Positions 34,717 through 43,143 of a DNA stretch of 64,000 nt are shown here, piece after piece; the stretch's first letter is position 1; each line of letters opens with the position of its first letter. Source of the stretch: Neobacillus terrae (GTDB lineage: Bacteria; Bacillota; Bacilli; Bacillales; Cytobacillaceae); NCBI RefSeq assembly GCF_011393025.1, contig NZ_JAAOEO010000003.1, positions 1 to 64,000 of the forward strand, given 5' to 3'. A program made the position numbers and the translations under genes. The notes below the pieces were generated by a model, which worked only from the letters and a program-made list of their open reading frames with translations, searched no databases and was not told the origin of the DNA.

Positions 34717-35268
34717 TTATTGAGCTTCAATTAAGCCGTAACGGCCATCTTTACGTTTGTAAACAACGTTTGTTTGGTTTGTATCAGCATTAGTAAACAC
34801 ATAGAAATTGTGGCCAAGCATGTTCATTTGGAGAATGGCTTCCTCGCTGTCCATTGGCTTAAGGTCAAAGCTCTTTGTACGTACTACTTCAAGGTCCTGA
34901 TCCTCTTCCTCAAACTCAGGCTCTACACTCTCAAAATTGGAGAACATAGCAGTAAAGTTTTCTTTTTCACGGAACTTTCGGTTAACCTTTGTTTTGTGCT
35001 TACGGATTTGGCGCTCCAATTTGTCGGTAATCAGATCAATTGCTCCATACATATCAACATTTTGTTCCTCTGCACGAAGCACCAGGTGCGGCATTGGAAT
35101 GGTTACTTCTACTTTTGATGTTTTATCCTGATAAAATTTTAAGTTTACGTTTACGTTAGCCTCAGGTGTTTCTCCAAAATAGCGCTCTAATTTGGAAAGC
35201 TTCTTTTCTACATACTCTCTGATTGCTGGAGTTACCTCAATGTTTTCTCCACGAATGTTGTAATTCAT
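34717..35268 (-). CDS. hpf: Ribosome hibernation promoting factor, long form
   Basis: 183 residues with the two domains of long HPF: an N-terminal HPF/RaiA fold (MNYNIRGENIEVTPAIREYV, KVEVTIPMPHLVLRAEE, 1-100) that blocks the decoding site, and a C-terminal dimerisation domain (about 125-183, KSFDLKPMDSEEAILQMNML, GHNFYVFTNADT) that joins two 70S ribosomes into the 100S dimer. The start at MNYNIRG follows a perfect AAAGGAGGA; 12 upstream in-frame codons are not used. A SigB-type promoter precedes it, fitting the stress control of B. subtilis yvyD. In B. subtilis secA follows directly; here a 16-kb insert separates them. Confidence 0.95.
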   Translation of the reverse strand: MNYNIRGENIEVTPAIREYVEKKLSKLERYFGETPEANVNVNLKFYQDKTSKVEVTIPMPHLVLRAEEQNVDMYGAIDLITDKLERQIRKHKTKVNRKFREKENFTAMFSNFESVEPEFEEEDQDLEVVRTKSFDLKPMDSEEAILQMNMLGHNFYVFTNADTNQTNVVYKRKDGRYGLIEAQ

Positions 35269-35311
35269 GCGAACTCCTCCTTTGTTAAGACTATGTAAAT
35301 ACAATTCTATT

Positions 35312-35337
35312 CTACCCTATGTGATTCCTGCTAAAAC
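35312..35337 (-). promoter_or_regulatory. SigB-type promoter of hpf
   Basis: On the minus strand GTTTTA (35332-35337), a 14-bp spacer and GGGTAG (35312-35317) match the general-stress SigB consensus GTTT-N12-15-GGGWAW. The distance to the hpf ATG is 44 bases. Confidence 0.7.
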
Positions 35338-35407
35338 AGACCAAAAAATTTGTCGATTTATTGACAAAAACAACAGGGAAATAGTGACAAATGTTGACAA
35401 AAAAATA

Positions 35408-35429
35408 ACCGCCAAATATAAATGGCGGT
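35408..35429 (-). terminator. Terminator of the fliD-fliS-fliT-flaG unit
   Basis: ACCGCCA and TGGCGGT arms with an AATATAAA-type loop; on the minus strand TATTTTTTTG follows, 16 bases after the flaG stop codon. Confidence 0.8.
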
Positions 35430-35445
35430 CCCACGAGCTTCAATA

Positions 35446-35823
35446 TTAAATTTTTTTATCCATCAGAAGTCCGAGATGTTCTTTCATATCTGCAAAAATA
35501 TCTAACAATTTCTTTGATGGTATCTCATTAACTACTTCATTTGTATTGTCATCCACAATGGTGACGTAATATTCATTTAATTTTTCATGCAGCTTAAATT
35601 TTAAAGAGGTGTGTGCGGGCTGCAGAAAATCATTCAATCCCTTAACAACCTCTTCTATTTTTTCCTTCTGTTTCTGACCAAGTTGATAAGGCTGCTGATT
35701 TTGCAATTGATTTTTTAAAGATGGGTTATCTTCGAACTTATTTTGGTTTAATTTTACCCCTTCACTAGTTGCAATTCTTTGTTGGTTTGGGATGATTGGC
35801 GCAGAAACACGATCAATCATCAT
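35446..35823 (-). CDS. flaG: Flagellar protein FlaG (YvyC)
   Basis: 125 residues. A variable, polar N-terminus is followed by the conserved FlaG core: VVKGLNDFLQPAHTSLKFKLHEKLNEYYVTIVD and EVVNEIPSKKLLDIFADMKEHLGLLMDKKI, giving the usual ETGEVVxxIPxxxxLD-like motif. FlaG influences filament length or assembly. In B. subtilis the gene lies between hag and fliD; here it lies after fliT, so the order is rearranged. It is the last gene of its unit, with a terminator. Confidence 0.85.
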   Translation of the reverse strand: MMIDRVSAPIIPNQQRIATSEGVKLNQNKFEDNPSLKNQLQNQQPYQLGQKQKEKIEEVVKGLNDFLQPAHTSLKFKLHEKLNEYYVTIVDDNTNEVVNEIPSKKLLDIFADMKEHLGLLMDKKI

Positions 35824-35860
35824 TTTCCCCCTTATCCATAGCTTTCACTAAGTCCATTTT

Positions 35861-36205
35861 TTATTTTTTTCGATCGAAGAAGACTCCATCAACCTGCAGA
35901 CTTTGGTATGGATTGATATAATTTTCTCCGGAATTGCGCTTTTTGTTTATCAACCTAACATCATTTTTAATATCAGTAAATATTCGCTGCATCTTGTGTT
36001 TAATATCCTTCTCATCTGATAAAAGTTGATTAACAAGTGGGTCTGTTTTAAGGGTTGAAAAATCTAATCCTCTTAATATAACCCCTCGTTCATTCAACAA
36101 TATGTTTACTTCCTCAATTAATTCAAGTCTATTGCTCTTCTTTACTTGATCCAGCAGACTATTTAATTTTTCTGTAATAGAGATTAACTCCTTTAATGAA
36201 GGCAT
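35861..36205 (-). CDS. fliT: FliT-like flagellar chaperone
   Basis: 114 residues, almost entirely helical (ELISITEKLNSLLDQVKKSN, LELIEEVNILLNERGVILRG, DIKHKMQRIFTDIKNDVRLI), matching Bacillus FliT in size and in its place directly after fliS (six bases apart). FliT is the export chaperone of the filament cap FliD. Sequence conservation in this family is low, so the call relies on position and helical pattern as well as on residues. Confidence 0.75.
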   Translation of the reverse strand: MPSLKELISITEKLNSLLDQVKKSNRLELIEEVNILLNERGVILRGLDFSTLKTDPLVNQLLSDEKDIKHKMQRIFTDIKNDVRLINKKRNSGENYINPYQSLQVDGVFFDRKK

Positions 36206-36211
36206 TACTTT

Positions 36212-36589
36212 TTACTTCCTTTTTGCTATTTGCATAGCTTCTTTCCATGTATCACGAAATTCTCTTACAAGATCTTCTACTTCGTTTAGAATCGAAGAGT
36301 CATTCTTAATATTACCCTCTACTAATCGCCTGTTCATATACTCATATAGTTGTTTCATTTCTTTTGAAATTTCATAATCGTAATTTAAGGTAATTATAAG
36401 TTCTGTTATAATTTTTTGGGTTTTTGTAATATTAGTATGTTTTTCTTCTATATTTCTCTTTTCTATGGCATTTTTAGCTAATGCAATAAATTTTAAGCAT
36501 CCATTATAAAGCATTAAGGTTAATTCTGCTGGCTTTGCAGTATACACAGAATTTTCTTGGTAAGTTTGATATGGATTACTTACTGACAT
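36212..36589 (-). CDS. fliS: Flagellin export chaperone FliS
   Basis: 125 residues beginning SVSNPYQTYQENSVYTAKPAEL, with LTLMLYNGCLKFIALAKNAI and the YDYEISKEMKQLYEYMNRRL segment, all hallmark FliS motifs. FliS binds the C-terminal D0 region of flagellin and keeps it export-competent; in B. subtilis FliS also assists FliW-CsrA switching. It lies between fliD and fliT, as expected. Confidence 0.95.
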   Translation of the reverse strand: MSVSNPYQTYQENSVYTAKPAELTLMLYNGCLKFIALAKNAIEKRNIEEKHTNITKTQKIITELIITLNYDYEISKEMKQLYEYMNRRLVEGNIKNDSSILNEVEDLVREFRDTWKEAMQIAKRK

Positions 36590-36612
36590 ATTCTATAACC
36601 TCGCTTTTCGTT

Positions 36613-38247
36613 TTATCCTAATGATTGAGAAAGGTAACCGCCCTGCGCATTAAATTTATTAATGGCTGTTTCCATCGCGGTAAATTCTTTATTATACCGA
36701 TCTTGTAATAAGCTTAATCGATCGTCCCATCGAGAAAGTTGATCGGTTAAGTCTTTAATTTGTTGTCCAAGAGCGCTAGTATCAACTGTTAATAGATTTG
36801 GAATTCCAGCACGATCATTCAATTTACTAATAGACTCATTTGCAATATCATAAAGCCGGGTTCCAATACCTTCATAATCAGTCCGGGCTTTAATAAGTGG
36901 ATTAGCTGTATAATTTGCACTTGGGTCATCTTTTGTAAATAAATTCATTACATCATCAGGATGATTTGCAATTGCATCTCGAAGTTTTGTCTCATCTATT
37001 TGCAGTTTCCCGGAATTATCATAATCCTTCGCTAAAGTTCCATCAGATTTCAAAAACTCTGTACCAATACCAACGGATGAGAGAGTTCTCATGCTACCCG
37101 TTATACTCTGTACTGGTGAAACTATAGAGCTTCTAAGACGATTAACAATATCATTTAGTGTAGGGTCGTGGTTTAAAAGGCCGCTCTTCGCTTTCTCTTC
37201 CCATAAATCGATTTGTTTGTCAGTCATCGAACTGCGTTGCTCGTCTGTTAACGGCGGATAGTCGCGATAACGTTTTTCATTCAGCTTTGTATTTATTGAA
37301 TCTATTAATGTATTATAAGCATCAACAAATCCCTTAATATTATTGTAAACAGTATCCGTATCCGTTTTCACATTAATATCGATTGAATTATTGCCGGTTG
37401 GTTTGAGTAATGTTAAGTTTAAGCCCAATGCGCTAATATTATTTGTTGACTGAGTAACCTTTATGGCAGACGTTGAGCCTGGTGCAGTAATATCTACATT
37501 TGCATCAGTTCCCTTGAAAGATGCTGAAAATGTCGAAGTAGCAGCATTCACTGTACCACCATTAACAATCACTTCCGCTACATTTCCCGAAACATTTGAA
37601 ATAGTGAAGTTTCCTTGGTCGCCCATACTTGTTGCTGTAAGTACAAACCGCGAAGTAGTACTATCGAATGATGCTTTTAATCCACTTACCTTACTTGTAA
37701 TTTGATTAGCAATATCTTGAAATGTATCACTCGTACCCACATCTATCTTAACCGGTGGCGGCGTGTTCCCCCCGGCAGGAGTTGGAGGCTGTATTTGAAA
37801 GGATGCAGCTGAAGTTCCTGCAACCAGTACTGTATCCCCCGATTGAGCAGATGTTCCCAAACTATTTTTTACCGCACCTCCTGAAATCAGTGTGGCAGCT
37901 GACGCGATACTGTTAATTGTCACTTTATAGGTCCCCTGAAGAACGTTCGAACCTGTTGTTACCGTTGCTGCGGAGGTATCTGAAGATGTAGCGCTGTATG
38001 GATTAAATGAAGATTGAAAGCGTAAATTTTCTTCCGCGCTCTGGAAGGTCTTCATTGCTAAATTTATATCACGATAGGCACCCTGTTGCCATTCAACCCA
38101 TTGTTGTTTTTGATAAACCTGGTCTCTTGGAATTCTTGCTGCCTTCATTAAATCAGAAACCATTTTTTCTGTGTCCATCCCTGAAGCCAAACCGGTAATT
38201 CTTAGACTATTGGAAGTACTACTTGTTCCATCTACTGGAGTTACCAT
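36613..38247 (-). CDS. fliD: Flagellar hook-associated protein 2 / filament cap FliD
   Basis: 544 residues. FliD_N (LRITGLASGMDTEKMVSDLM to about 110), variable central domains (about 115-290) and FliD_C (about 300-540, including YNTLIDSINTKLNEKRYRDY, FTKDDPSAN and the terminal coiled coil LSRWDDRLSLLQDRYNKEFT AMETA). FliD caps the growing filament and folds exported flagellin. GGTAACTCC-type sequence of the opposite strand and a GGTGGTGAAAT region precede the ATG. Length is close to B. subtilis FliD (498), with a slightly larger centre. Confidence 0.95.
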   Translation of the reverse strand: MVTPVDGTSSTSNSLRITGLASGMDTEKMVSDLMKAARIPRDQVYQKQQWVEWQQGAYRDINLAMKTFQSAEENLRFQSSFNPYSATSSDTSAATVTTGSNVLQGTYKVTINSIASAATLISGGAVKNSLGTSAQSGDTVLVAGTSAASFQIQPPTPAGGNTPPPVKIDVGTSDTFQDIANQITSKVSGLKASFDSTTSRFVLTATSMGDQGNFTISNVSGNVAEVIVNGGTVNAATSTFSASFKGTDANVDITAPGSTSAIKVTQSTNNISALGLNLTLLKPTGNNSIDINVKTDTDTVYNNIKGFVDAYNTLIDSINTKLNEKRYRDYPPLTDEQRSSMTDKQIDLWEEKAKSGLLNHDPTLNDIVNRLRSSIVSPVQSITGSMRTLSSVGIGTEFLKSDGTLAKDYDNSGKLQIDETKLRDAIANHPDDVMNLFTKDDPSANYTANPLIKARTDYEGIGTRLYDIANESISKLNDRAGIPNLLTVDTSALGQQIKDLTDQLSRWDDRLSLLQDRYNKEFTAMETAINKFNAQGGYLSQSLG

Positions 38248-38326
38248 ATTATTTCACCACCCTGCTCATTTTCCTTTTTTATCTATAATTGCTTATTTAT
38301 TATATCGACAATTCCCTGTATATTTT

Positions 38327-39397
38327 TTAGTACTTGTTAAGCAAATCTAATCGATTAAAAGCCGGCTTATAAGAATCATTTGCAGCTAACTGATAAAATT
38401 CTTTTGCTTTTATTAAATTTCCAGTTGTTTCATAAAAAACACCTAAGTTATATGCTGCCAAAAAGCTGGATGTACCAATCACAATCTCTTCCCAACCATT
38501 TTGTTGTATGGCTAAACAATTTAAATAAGATTTTTCTATATTTTTTAAGTAGCTTAGATTATGTCTAGGGTCAACCAATACATAATTCATATAAAAGATT
38601 CCGCAAACAAAATGAAAATCCGGTGATTTAGTTAGCCAGTCTCTTTCATTAACGATGATCTCTAAAGCCTCATGGTATTGTTTTATATAGATCAGGGTGT
38701 AAAGATAATTAACTATGAGGTCCACGGCATATTTTTCATCGCGGTTGATGTGATTATAAGCCTTAGCAAAATAAATATTGGCTGTATCGATTTGTTTATC
38801 TGTCCGGAATTGCCTGCCTAATTGATAAAGTATATATGGGTTTTGGGGACTCTTCTCCACTTCTAACAGAAGTAGCTGAAGGTTCCGTTCACTCTTGTCG
38901 GTACTAAGATAACCAGTATGAAAAACCTCAATAGGAAGGTCCATTCGGGGAAAATTCGAATCGATTTGCTCATGTATTTTTCCAGTAAAGAAAACACCTT
39001 TTGGCAAAAGGCGAGAAATAAAATCTTGCGACAATCTCTTTTCATTGTTTTGCACAAAGCTACTAATTATTTTTATCCGCCCAATTGCAAAAGGATTAGA
39101 CTTGAACTTCTCAAGTCTATCCGAATCCCAATTTATAATTTTTTCATCAGCATCCAAAACTAAATTCCAATCGGAAGTAGATTTTGAAAGAGCGTAATTT
39201 CGTGCAGCTGAGAAATCATTATTCCATTCAAAATCATACACCTTCGCTCCATAGTGTAAGGCAATATGTTTTGTATTATCAGTTGATCCTGTATCGACAA
39301 TTATAATTTCATCAACCAACTTCTTGACGCTTTCCAAACATACGGGAAGGTTCTTTTCTTCGTTTTTGGTAATCATTGTTAAAGCAAGGAGAGTCAT
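38327..39397 (-). CDS. Family 2 glycosyltransferase with C-terminal TPR region
   Basis: 356 residues. GT-A fold glycosyltransferase at the N-terminus: LLALTMITKNEEKNLPVCLE, IIIVDTGSTDNT and the DxD-type metal motif in LVLDADEKI (about 80-88). The C-terminal half has helical TPR-like repeats (YILYQLGRQFRTDKQIDTAN, SFLAAYNLGVFYETTGNLIK). SunS/WaaE-like enzymes of this shape modify proteins or lipopolysaccharide. It is the last of four glycosyltransferase genes between hag and fliD, which suggests O-glycosylation of flagellin or cap protein. The island is visibly more AT-rich than the flagellar genes. Confidence 0.8.
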   Translation of the reverse strand: MTLLALTMITKNEEKNLPVCLESVKKLVDEIIIVDTGSTDNTKHIALHYGAKVYDFEWNNDFSAARNYALSKSTSDWNLVLDADEKIINWDSDRLEKFKSNPFAIGRIKIISSFVQNNEKRLSQDFISRLLPKGVFFTGKIHEQIDSNFPRMDLPIEVFHTGYLSTDKSERNLQLLLLEVEKSPQNPYILYQLGRQFRTDKQIDTANIYFAKAYNHINRDEKYAVDLIVNYLYTLIYIKQYHEALEIIVNERDWLTKSPDFHFVCGIFYMNYVLVDPRHNLSYLKNIEKSYLNCLAIQQNGWEEIVIGTSSFLAAYNLGVFYETTGNLIKAKEFYQLAANDSYKPAFNRLDLLNKY

Positions 39398-39440
39398 TAA
39401 ACTTTGCCCTTTCTTAAAACATAATATACAAGTTTAAAAT

Positions 39441-41030
39441 CTAATTGACTTGATAAGTGTAATAACATTCTTGTAATTTATTAAAATAGTATATAAGATT
39501 ATTAAATTCTTGATTTAGTTCTTTCTCATCAGAGTAATTAAACTCAGAGATTATCTTCTCACAATATAAGATACTCCTTGATAAAGCTTTCCTAGCTTCA
39601 TTGGTATTCTGAATAAACCCTTTTTTATTTGCAGTTAATATTTCATGCGCGTAATCAACCGCTCCTAATAATTTCATTTTTGGAGAGCTTAGCTGTTGTG
39701 AATCATGTATCCTAAAATAACTTAAAATCTCAGTTATTATTACGGCTTTCCCATTTGATAATAAATTTAGCCAAGTTGCTTGATCAACATTGCACCCGTA
39801 TTCTCTATTATTAAACACACCAAAAGGTTCTTCCAATTTACTTTTTCTAAATAGGACAGTTGTTGGCTCACCAATACAATTAAAATTATTTATTAAAACT
39901 AAGTTTCCGAGTTTAATTCCATCAAGAACTGTATCACTTTTAAATATTTTATCTATATCTCCAAATACACCTTTTTTATTCCCCAGATAATCCAGAGTAC
40001 CTCTATAAGAGGTAACTAATGAAATTTCCTGATTAACATCATTTATAAAGTAATCCATCATCTTCTCTATTTTTGTGAATTCAAATACATCATCATCCAT
40101 CAAATAGTTAACAAATTCTCCACTGGACATATTGTATAATTTTATATCATTTTTAAATTGTCCTAAATTTGATTTATTATGATAATACTTTATATTTGAA
40201 TACTTATTTAAGTAATTTTTTCTTATTAACTCTTCAGTTTCATCATTGGTACTGTCATCCCCAATTATTATTTCAATATTTTTATAGGTTTGATTAATTG
40301 CACTCTCTAATGCTAACTGAAAAAGTTCAGGTCTATTATAAGTTGGTATAAGAATACTTACTAGCGGGTAAATCTCATTTGAATATTCCTCTAAAAAATT
40401 TTTTCTGCAATTTTTCGATAATTCATATTCCTTAATCCCACAATCATGAAGACACCAGGGTTTTGCTTGTTTTGGAACTACAACTTGATATCCTTTTTTT
40501 AGAAATTCAACACTCTGAGAAGTACTATAATAATACAAGTCATCAAATAAATCATCGCGCCATGATATATCATATTGAGTTATCATTATAAAGCCTTCTA
40601 TAGCCTGTACTGTTTCATATTTATTTAGTATATCTTCAAATTCATACAAATTAATTTGGCCTGTACGATTATCATATATTTTTCCGTATTTTATTTGTGC
40701 CTCATTTAAAATCCCTGTTGTTGGTATAACCTTGGACCCTGTAAGACCAAGAAGACCAATATTCAAATCTTGTTGAAAAATATCAAGGATATCAAAAATA
40801 AAATTCTTGTTTAGAATAAATACATCTTGATGTAAATATACTTTATATTTTGCATCAGACAAGGCCAAAGCCTTATTATAACCTGATGTTATACTTGTTG
40901 GATTTTCAATAGGTATAATATCAAACTCATAGCCATCAGGAACATTTAAACCTTTAATATATTTTACTGATTCATCATAAATATGAAAATTATTCACACA
41001 GTAGATGAAGGATATCTTTTTATCGTTCAT
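39441..41030 (-). CDS. Bimodular family 2 glycosyltransferase
   Basis: About 529 residues with two glycosyltransferase-like modules. The first (1-200) starts KKISFIYCVNNFHIYDESVK and has KVYLHQDVFI, resembling the StrF-type domain. The second (about 215-450) is a classical GT2: YPLVSILIPTYNRPELFQLA, IEIIIGDDSTNDETEEL and the DxD motif MDDDVFEF. ATG at 41030 is chosen (GGGAGC upstream), overlapping the preceding gene by 11 bases, so the two are translationally coupled. Fusion of two transferase modules suggests sequential sugar additions. Confidence 0.8.
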   Translation of the reverse strand: MNDKKISFIYCVNNFHIYDESVKYIKGLNVPDGYEFDIIPIENPTSITSGYNKALALSDAKYKVYLHQDVFILNKNFIFDILDIFQQDLNIGLLGLTGSKVIPTTGILNEAQIKYGKIYDNRTGQINLYEFEDILNKYETVQAIEGFIMITQYDISWRDDLFDDLYYYSTSQSVEFLKKGYQVVVPKQAKPWCLHDCGIKEYELSKNCRKNFLEEYSNEIYPLVSILIPTYNRPELFQLALESAINQTYKNIEIIIGDDSTNDETEELIRKNYLNKYSNIKYYHNKSNLGQFKNDIKLYNMSSGEFVNYLMDDDVFEFTKIEKMMDYFINDVNQEISLVTSYRGTLDYLGNKKGVFGDIDKIFKSDTVLDGIKLGNLVLINNFNCIGEPTTVLFRKSKLEEPFGVFNNREYGCNVDQATWLNLLSNGKAVIITEILSYFRIHDSQQLSSPKMKLLGAVDYAHEILTANKKGFIQNTNEARKALSRSILYCEKIISEFNYSDEKELNQEFNNLIYYFNKLQECYYTYQVN

Positions 41031-43137
41031 TAACAATAGCTCCCAGTATCTCTTCTATTATTGCTATAACATCTTTATCTTTATTATTAATTTTATTCAA
41101 ATAATCCAGTGCTAAGTCGTTTTCTCCTATAGACATTAGAACATAACCCAGATTGAATAAGGTATCGTCATTGTTCGAGTTTATTTCAAATGCATAGTTT
41201 AATAATGGGAGAACTAGGTCATTAAGAGTGTTTTCATAGCAAATACTAGCTATTTGATTTAAAACATCTTCTTTATTTACAATATCATTTTCTATTATAT
41301 TTAAAATATTATTCTCCGTTATAACATTCGACTTTATTTTAGAAACTAATAATTCCCTTGTATCAATAAAGTCAATCTTATTTTCCAATCTTCTTACTAA
41401 AAAGGTCAGTTCCCTTCTTGAAACTATAAGGTCATTCATAATTTTATTATATAACTCTAAAATTTCTTGATCTTGTGAAATATATGGTTCTAAATAACTC
41501 TTTGCCAATTCATTTTGTTCATAGGCATTTAAGATAAAAGCTAAATTATAAATTGTATCTTTATGTGTAGAATCAATTTCATATGCCGCTAAAAGATATG
41601 GAAATATACTCTCATGTATTTCCTTTTGAAAATTAATAATGGCAATTGTGTTTAGTACTTCAATAGAGTTTTCGTAATAACTTTTTATAAATGATATAAC
41701 TTTATCTGGAGATTGATTATTGATATAAAAAGTGCTTTTCTCTAATTGGAGGTTTTCATTCAGATTAGTTATTGCCTGTATCATTTCACTATTTGATTTA
41801 TTTGCCCGGACTATATATTTATACGTTTCAAATTGGTTTCGTCTGTTATTAGAAGAGATTATACATAAATTGTTTATTAATTGTTGGTTCTCAGGATGAG
41901 ATGTGGAATTAGAAATTTCATCTATTTTATACAAAAATCCTTTTTCTTTAAAAATATTTTGTATTTCTTGTAAGGAGAAACACTTTACACTAACAGGGTT
42001 GTTTCCTGCTAAAATATTATAGATTATTTTATAATTAGATATGTTAAACATTGAGGTTAAAAAAACAGCATTGTCTTTAAGTTTATTATTTATCTTTTTT
42101 ATCAACTGTTCTGGATATTCAATTTGTTCCCATTTACTAACAATGATAATATCAAAAAATTGATCATCATAATCGTTTATAGATAGTTCAATATTTCCAC
42201 TAACTACCTTAGCAAAAGATTGAGCTTCTTGTGCTTCAAATGTATTAGATTCCAAACCATATAAATCCGCATTTTTAAAACGGTTTTTTAATTCAAGTAA
42301 GGTTCCACCCGAATTACAACCTATATGAAGAATATTTAAATTTTGATCCTCAAAAAATTCTAATTGATCAATCAAATCAAAATGGATAATATACGACTGT
42401 AAATTAGTGCCCCATTTATCCATAAATTTCTGTTCGTTATTTGATAGAATATGTGAATATTCATTTGCATTTTCTCGCCACGAAACACTTCCGTAATGAT
42501 GTATGAAGGTGTCCTTACACAAAAGTAATGAGTATCCAGCTTTTCTTAATCGGATAGAATAATCATCATCCTCAAAATTCCCTGGAGAAAATTGCTCGTC
42601 TAACATACCTATTGTGTCAACTGCTTCTTTTTTTATTAACATACAAAATCCAATTAATTTTAACCGTGTTTCCCACTTTGAAGAGTCTGGTTGATTAAAC
42701 TTTTCTGCAAACTCATGCATCCCATCCAAGGAATTATATGAAACCCCAATTGTTGAATAGTATGCAGCTGAATTTGTAACAGGGCCTACCGCTCCAACCA
42801 ATGGATTACTGTATAAAGCTTTCACTAAGTTTGTTAACCAGCCTTTAGTTACTATAACATCATTGTTTAGAAGTAATATGTTATTCCCTTTAGCTATTTC
42901 AATTCCTTGATTACACCCTTTGGGAAACCCTACATTATCTTCGTTAAATACACATTTAATATTTTCTTGTGTATGGAGCCACTCAATTGTTTCGTCGGTT
43001 GAATGATTATCCACAATAATTAACTCGTAGTCTTCTTTAGCAGTGTGTTTTCTGATACTTTCTATACATTGTTTAGTAAAGTCTAATTTGTTATATGTGA
43101 GAATAATTATGCTAGTCAACATAAGAAGGTTCACCAT
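41020..43137 (-). CDS. Glycosyltransferase-methyltransferase-TPR fusion protein
   Basis: 705 residues in three parts. An N-terminal GT2 domain of the rhamnosyltransferase-like type (SIIILTYNKLDFTKQCIESI, LIIVDNHSTDETIEWL, NNILLLNNDVIVTKGW, FEDDDYSIRLRKAGY; 1-240). A methyltransferase-like Rossmann domain (about 265-390, NILHIGCNSGGTLLELKNRF for the SAM-binding loop). A long C-terminal helical/TPR region (about 460-705, YNLAFILNAYEQNELAKSYL, LFNLGYVLMSIGENDLALDY). The fusion could add and methylate a sugar. ATG at 43137 has AAAGGA close upstream; ATG at 43122 (MLTSII) is an alternative. Confidence 0.8.
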   Translation of the reverse strand: MVNLLMLTSIIILTYNKLDFTKQCIESIRKHTAKEDYELIIVDNHSTDETIEWLHTQENIKCVFNEDNVGFPKGCNQGIEIAKGNNILLLNNDVIVTKGWLTNLVKALYSNPLVGAVGPVTNSAAYYSTIGVSYNSLDGMHEFAEKFNQPDSSKWETRLKLIGFCMLIKKEAVDTIGMLDEQFSPGNFEDDDYSIRLRKAGYSLLLCKDTFIHHYGSVSWRENANEYSHILSNNEQKFMDKWGTNLQSYIIHFDLIDQLEFFEDQNLNILHIGCNSGGTLLELKNRFKNADLYGLESNTFEAQEAQSFAKVVSGNIELSINDYDDQFFDIIIVSKWEQIEYPEQLIKKINNKLKDNAVFLTSMFNISNYKIIYNILAGNNPVSVKCFSLQEIQNIFKEKGFLYKIDEISNSTSHPENQQLINNLCIISSNNRRNQFETYKYIVRANKSNSEMIQAITNLNENLQLEKSTFYINNQSPDKVISFIKSYYENSIEVLNTIAIINFQKEIHESIFPYLLAAYEIDSTHKDTIYNLAFILNAYEQNELAKSYLEPYISQDQEILELYNKIMNDLIVSRRELTFLVRRLENKIDFIDTRELLVSKIKSNVITENNILNIIENDIVNKEDVLNQIASICYENTLNDLVLPLLNYAFEINSNNDDTLFNLGYVLMSIGENDLALDYLNKINNKDKDVIAIIEEILGAIVNER

Positions 43138-43143
43138 TTTCCT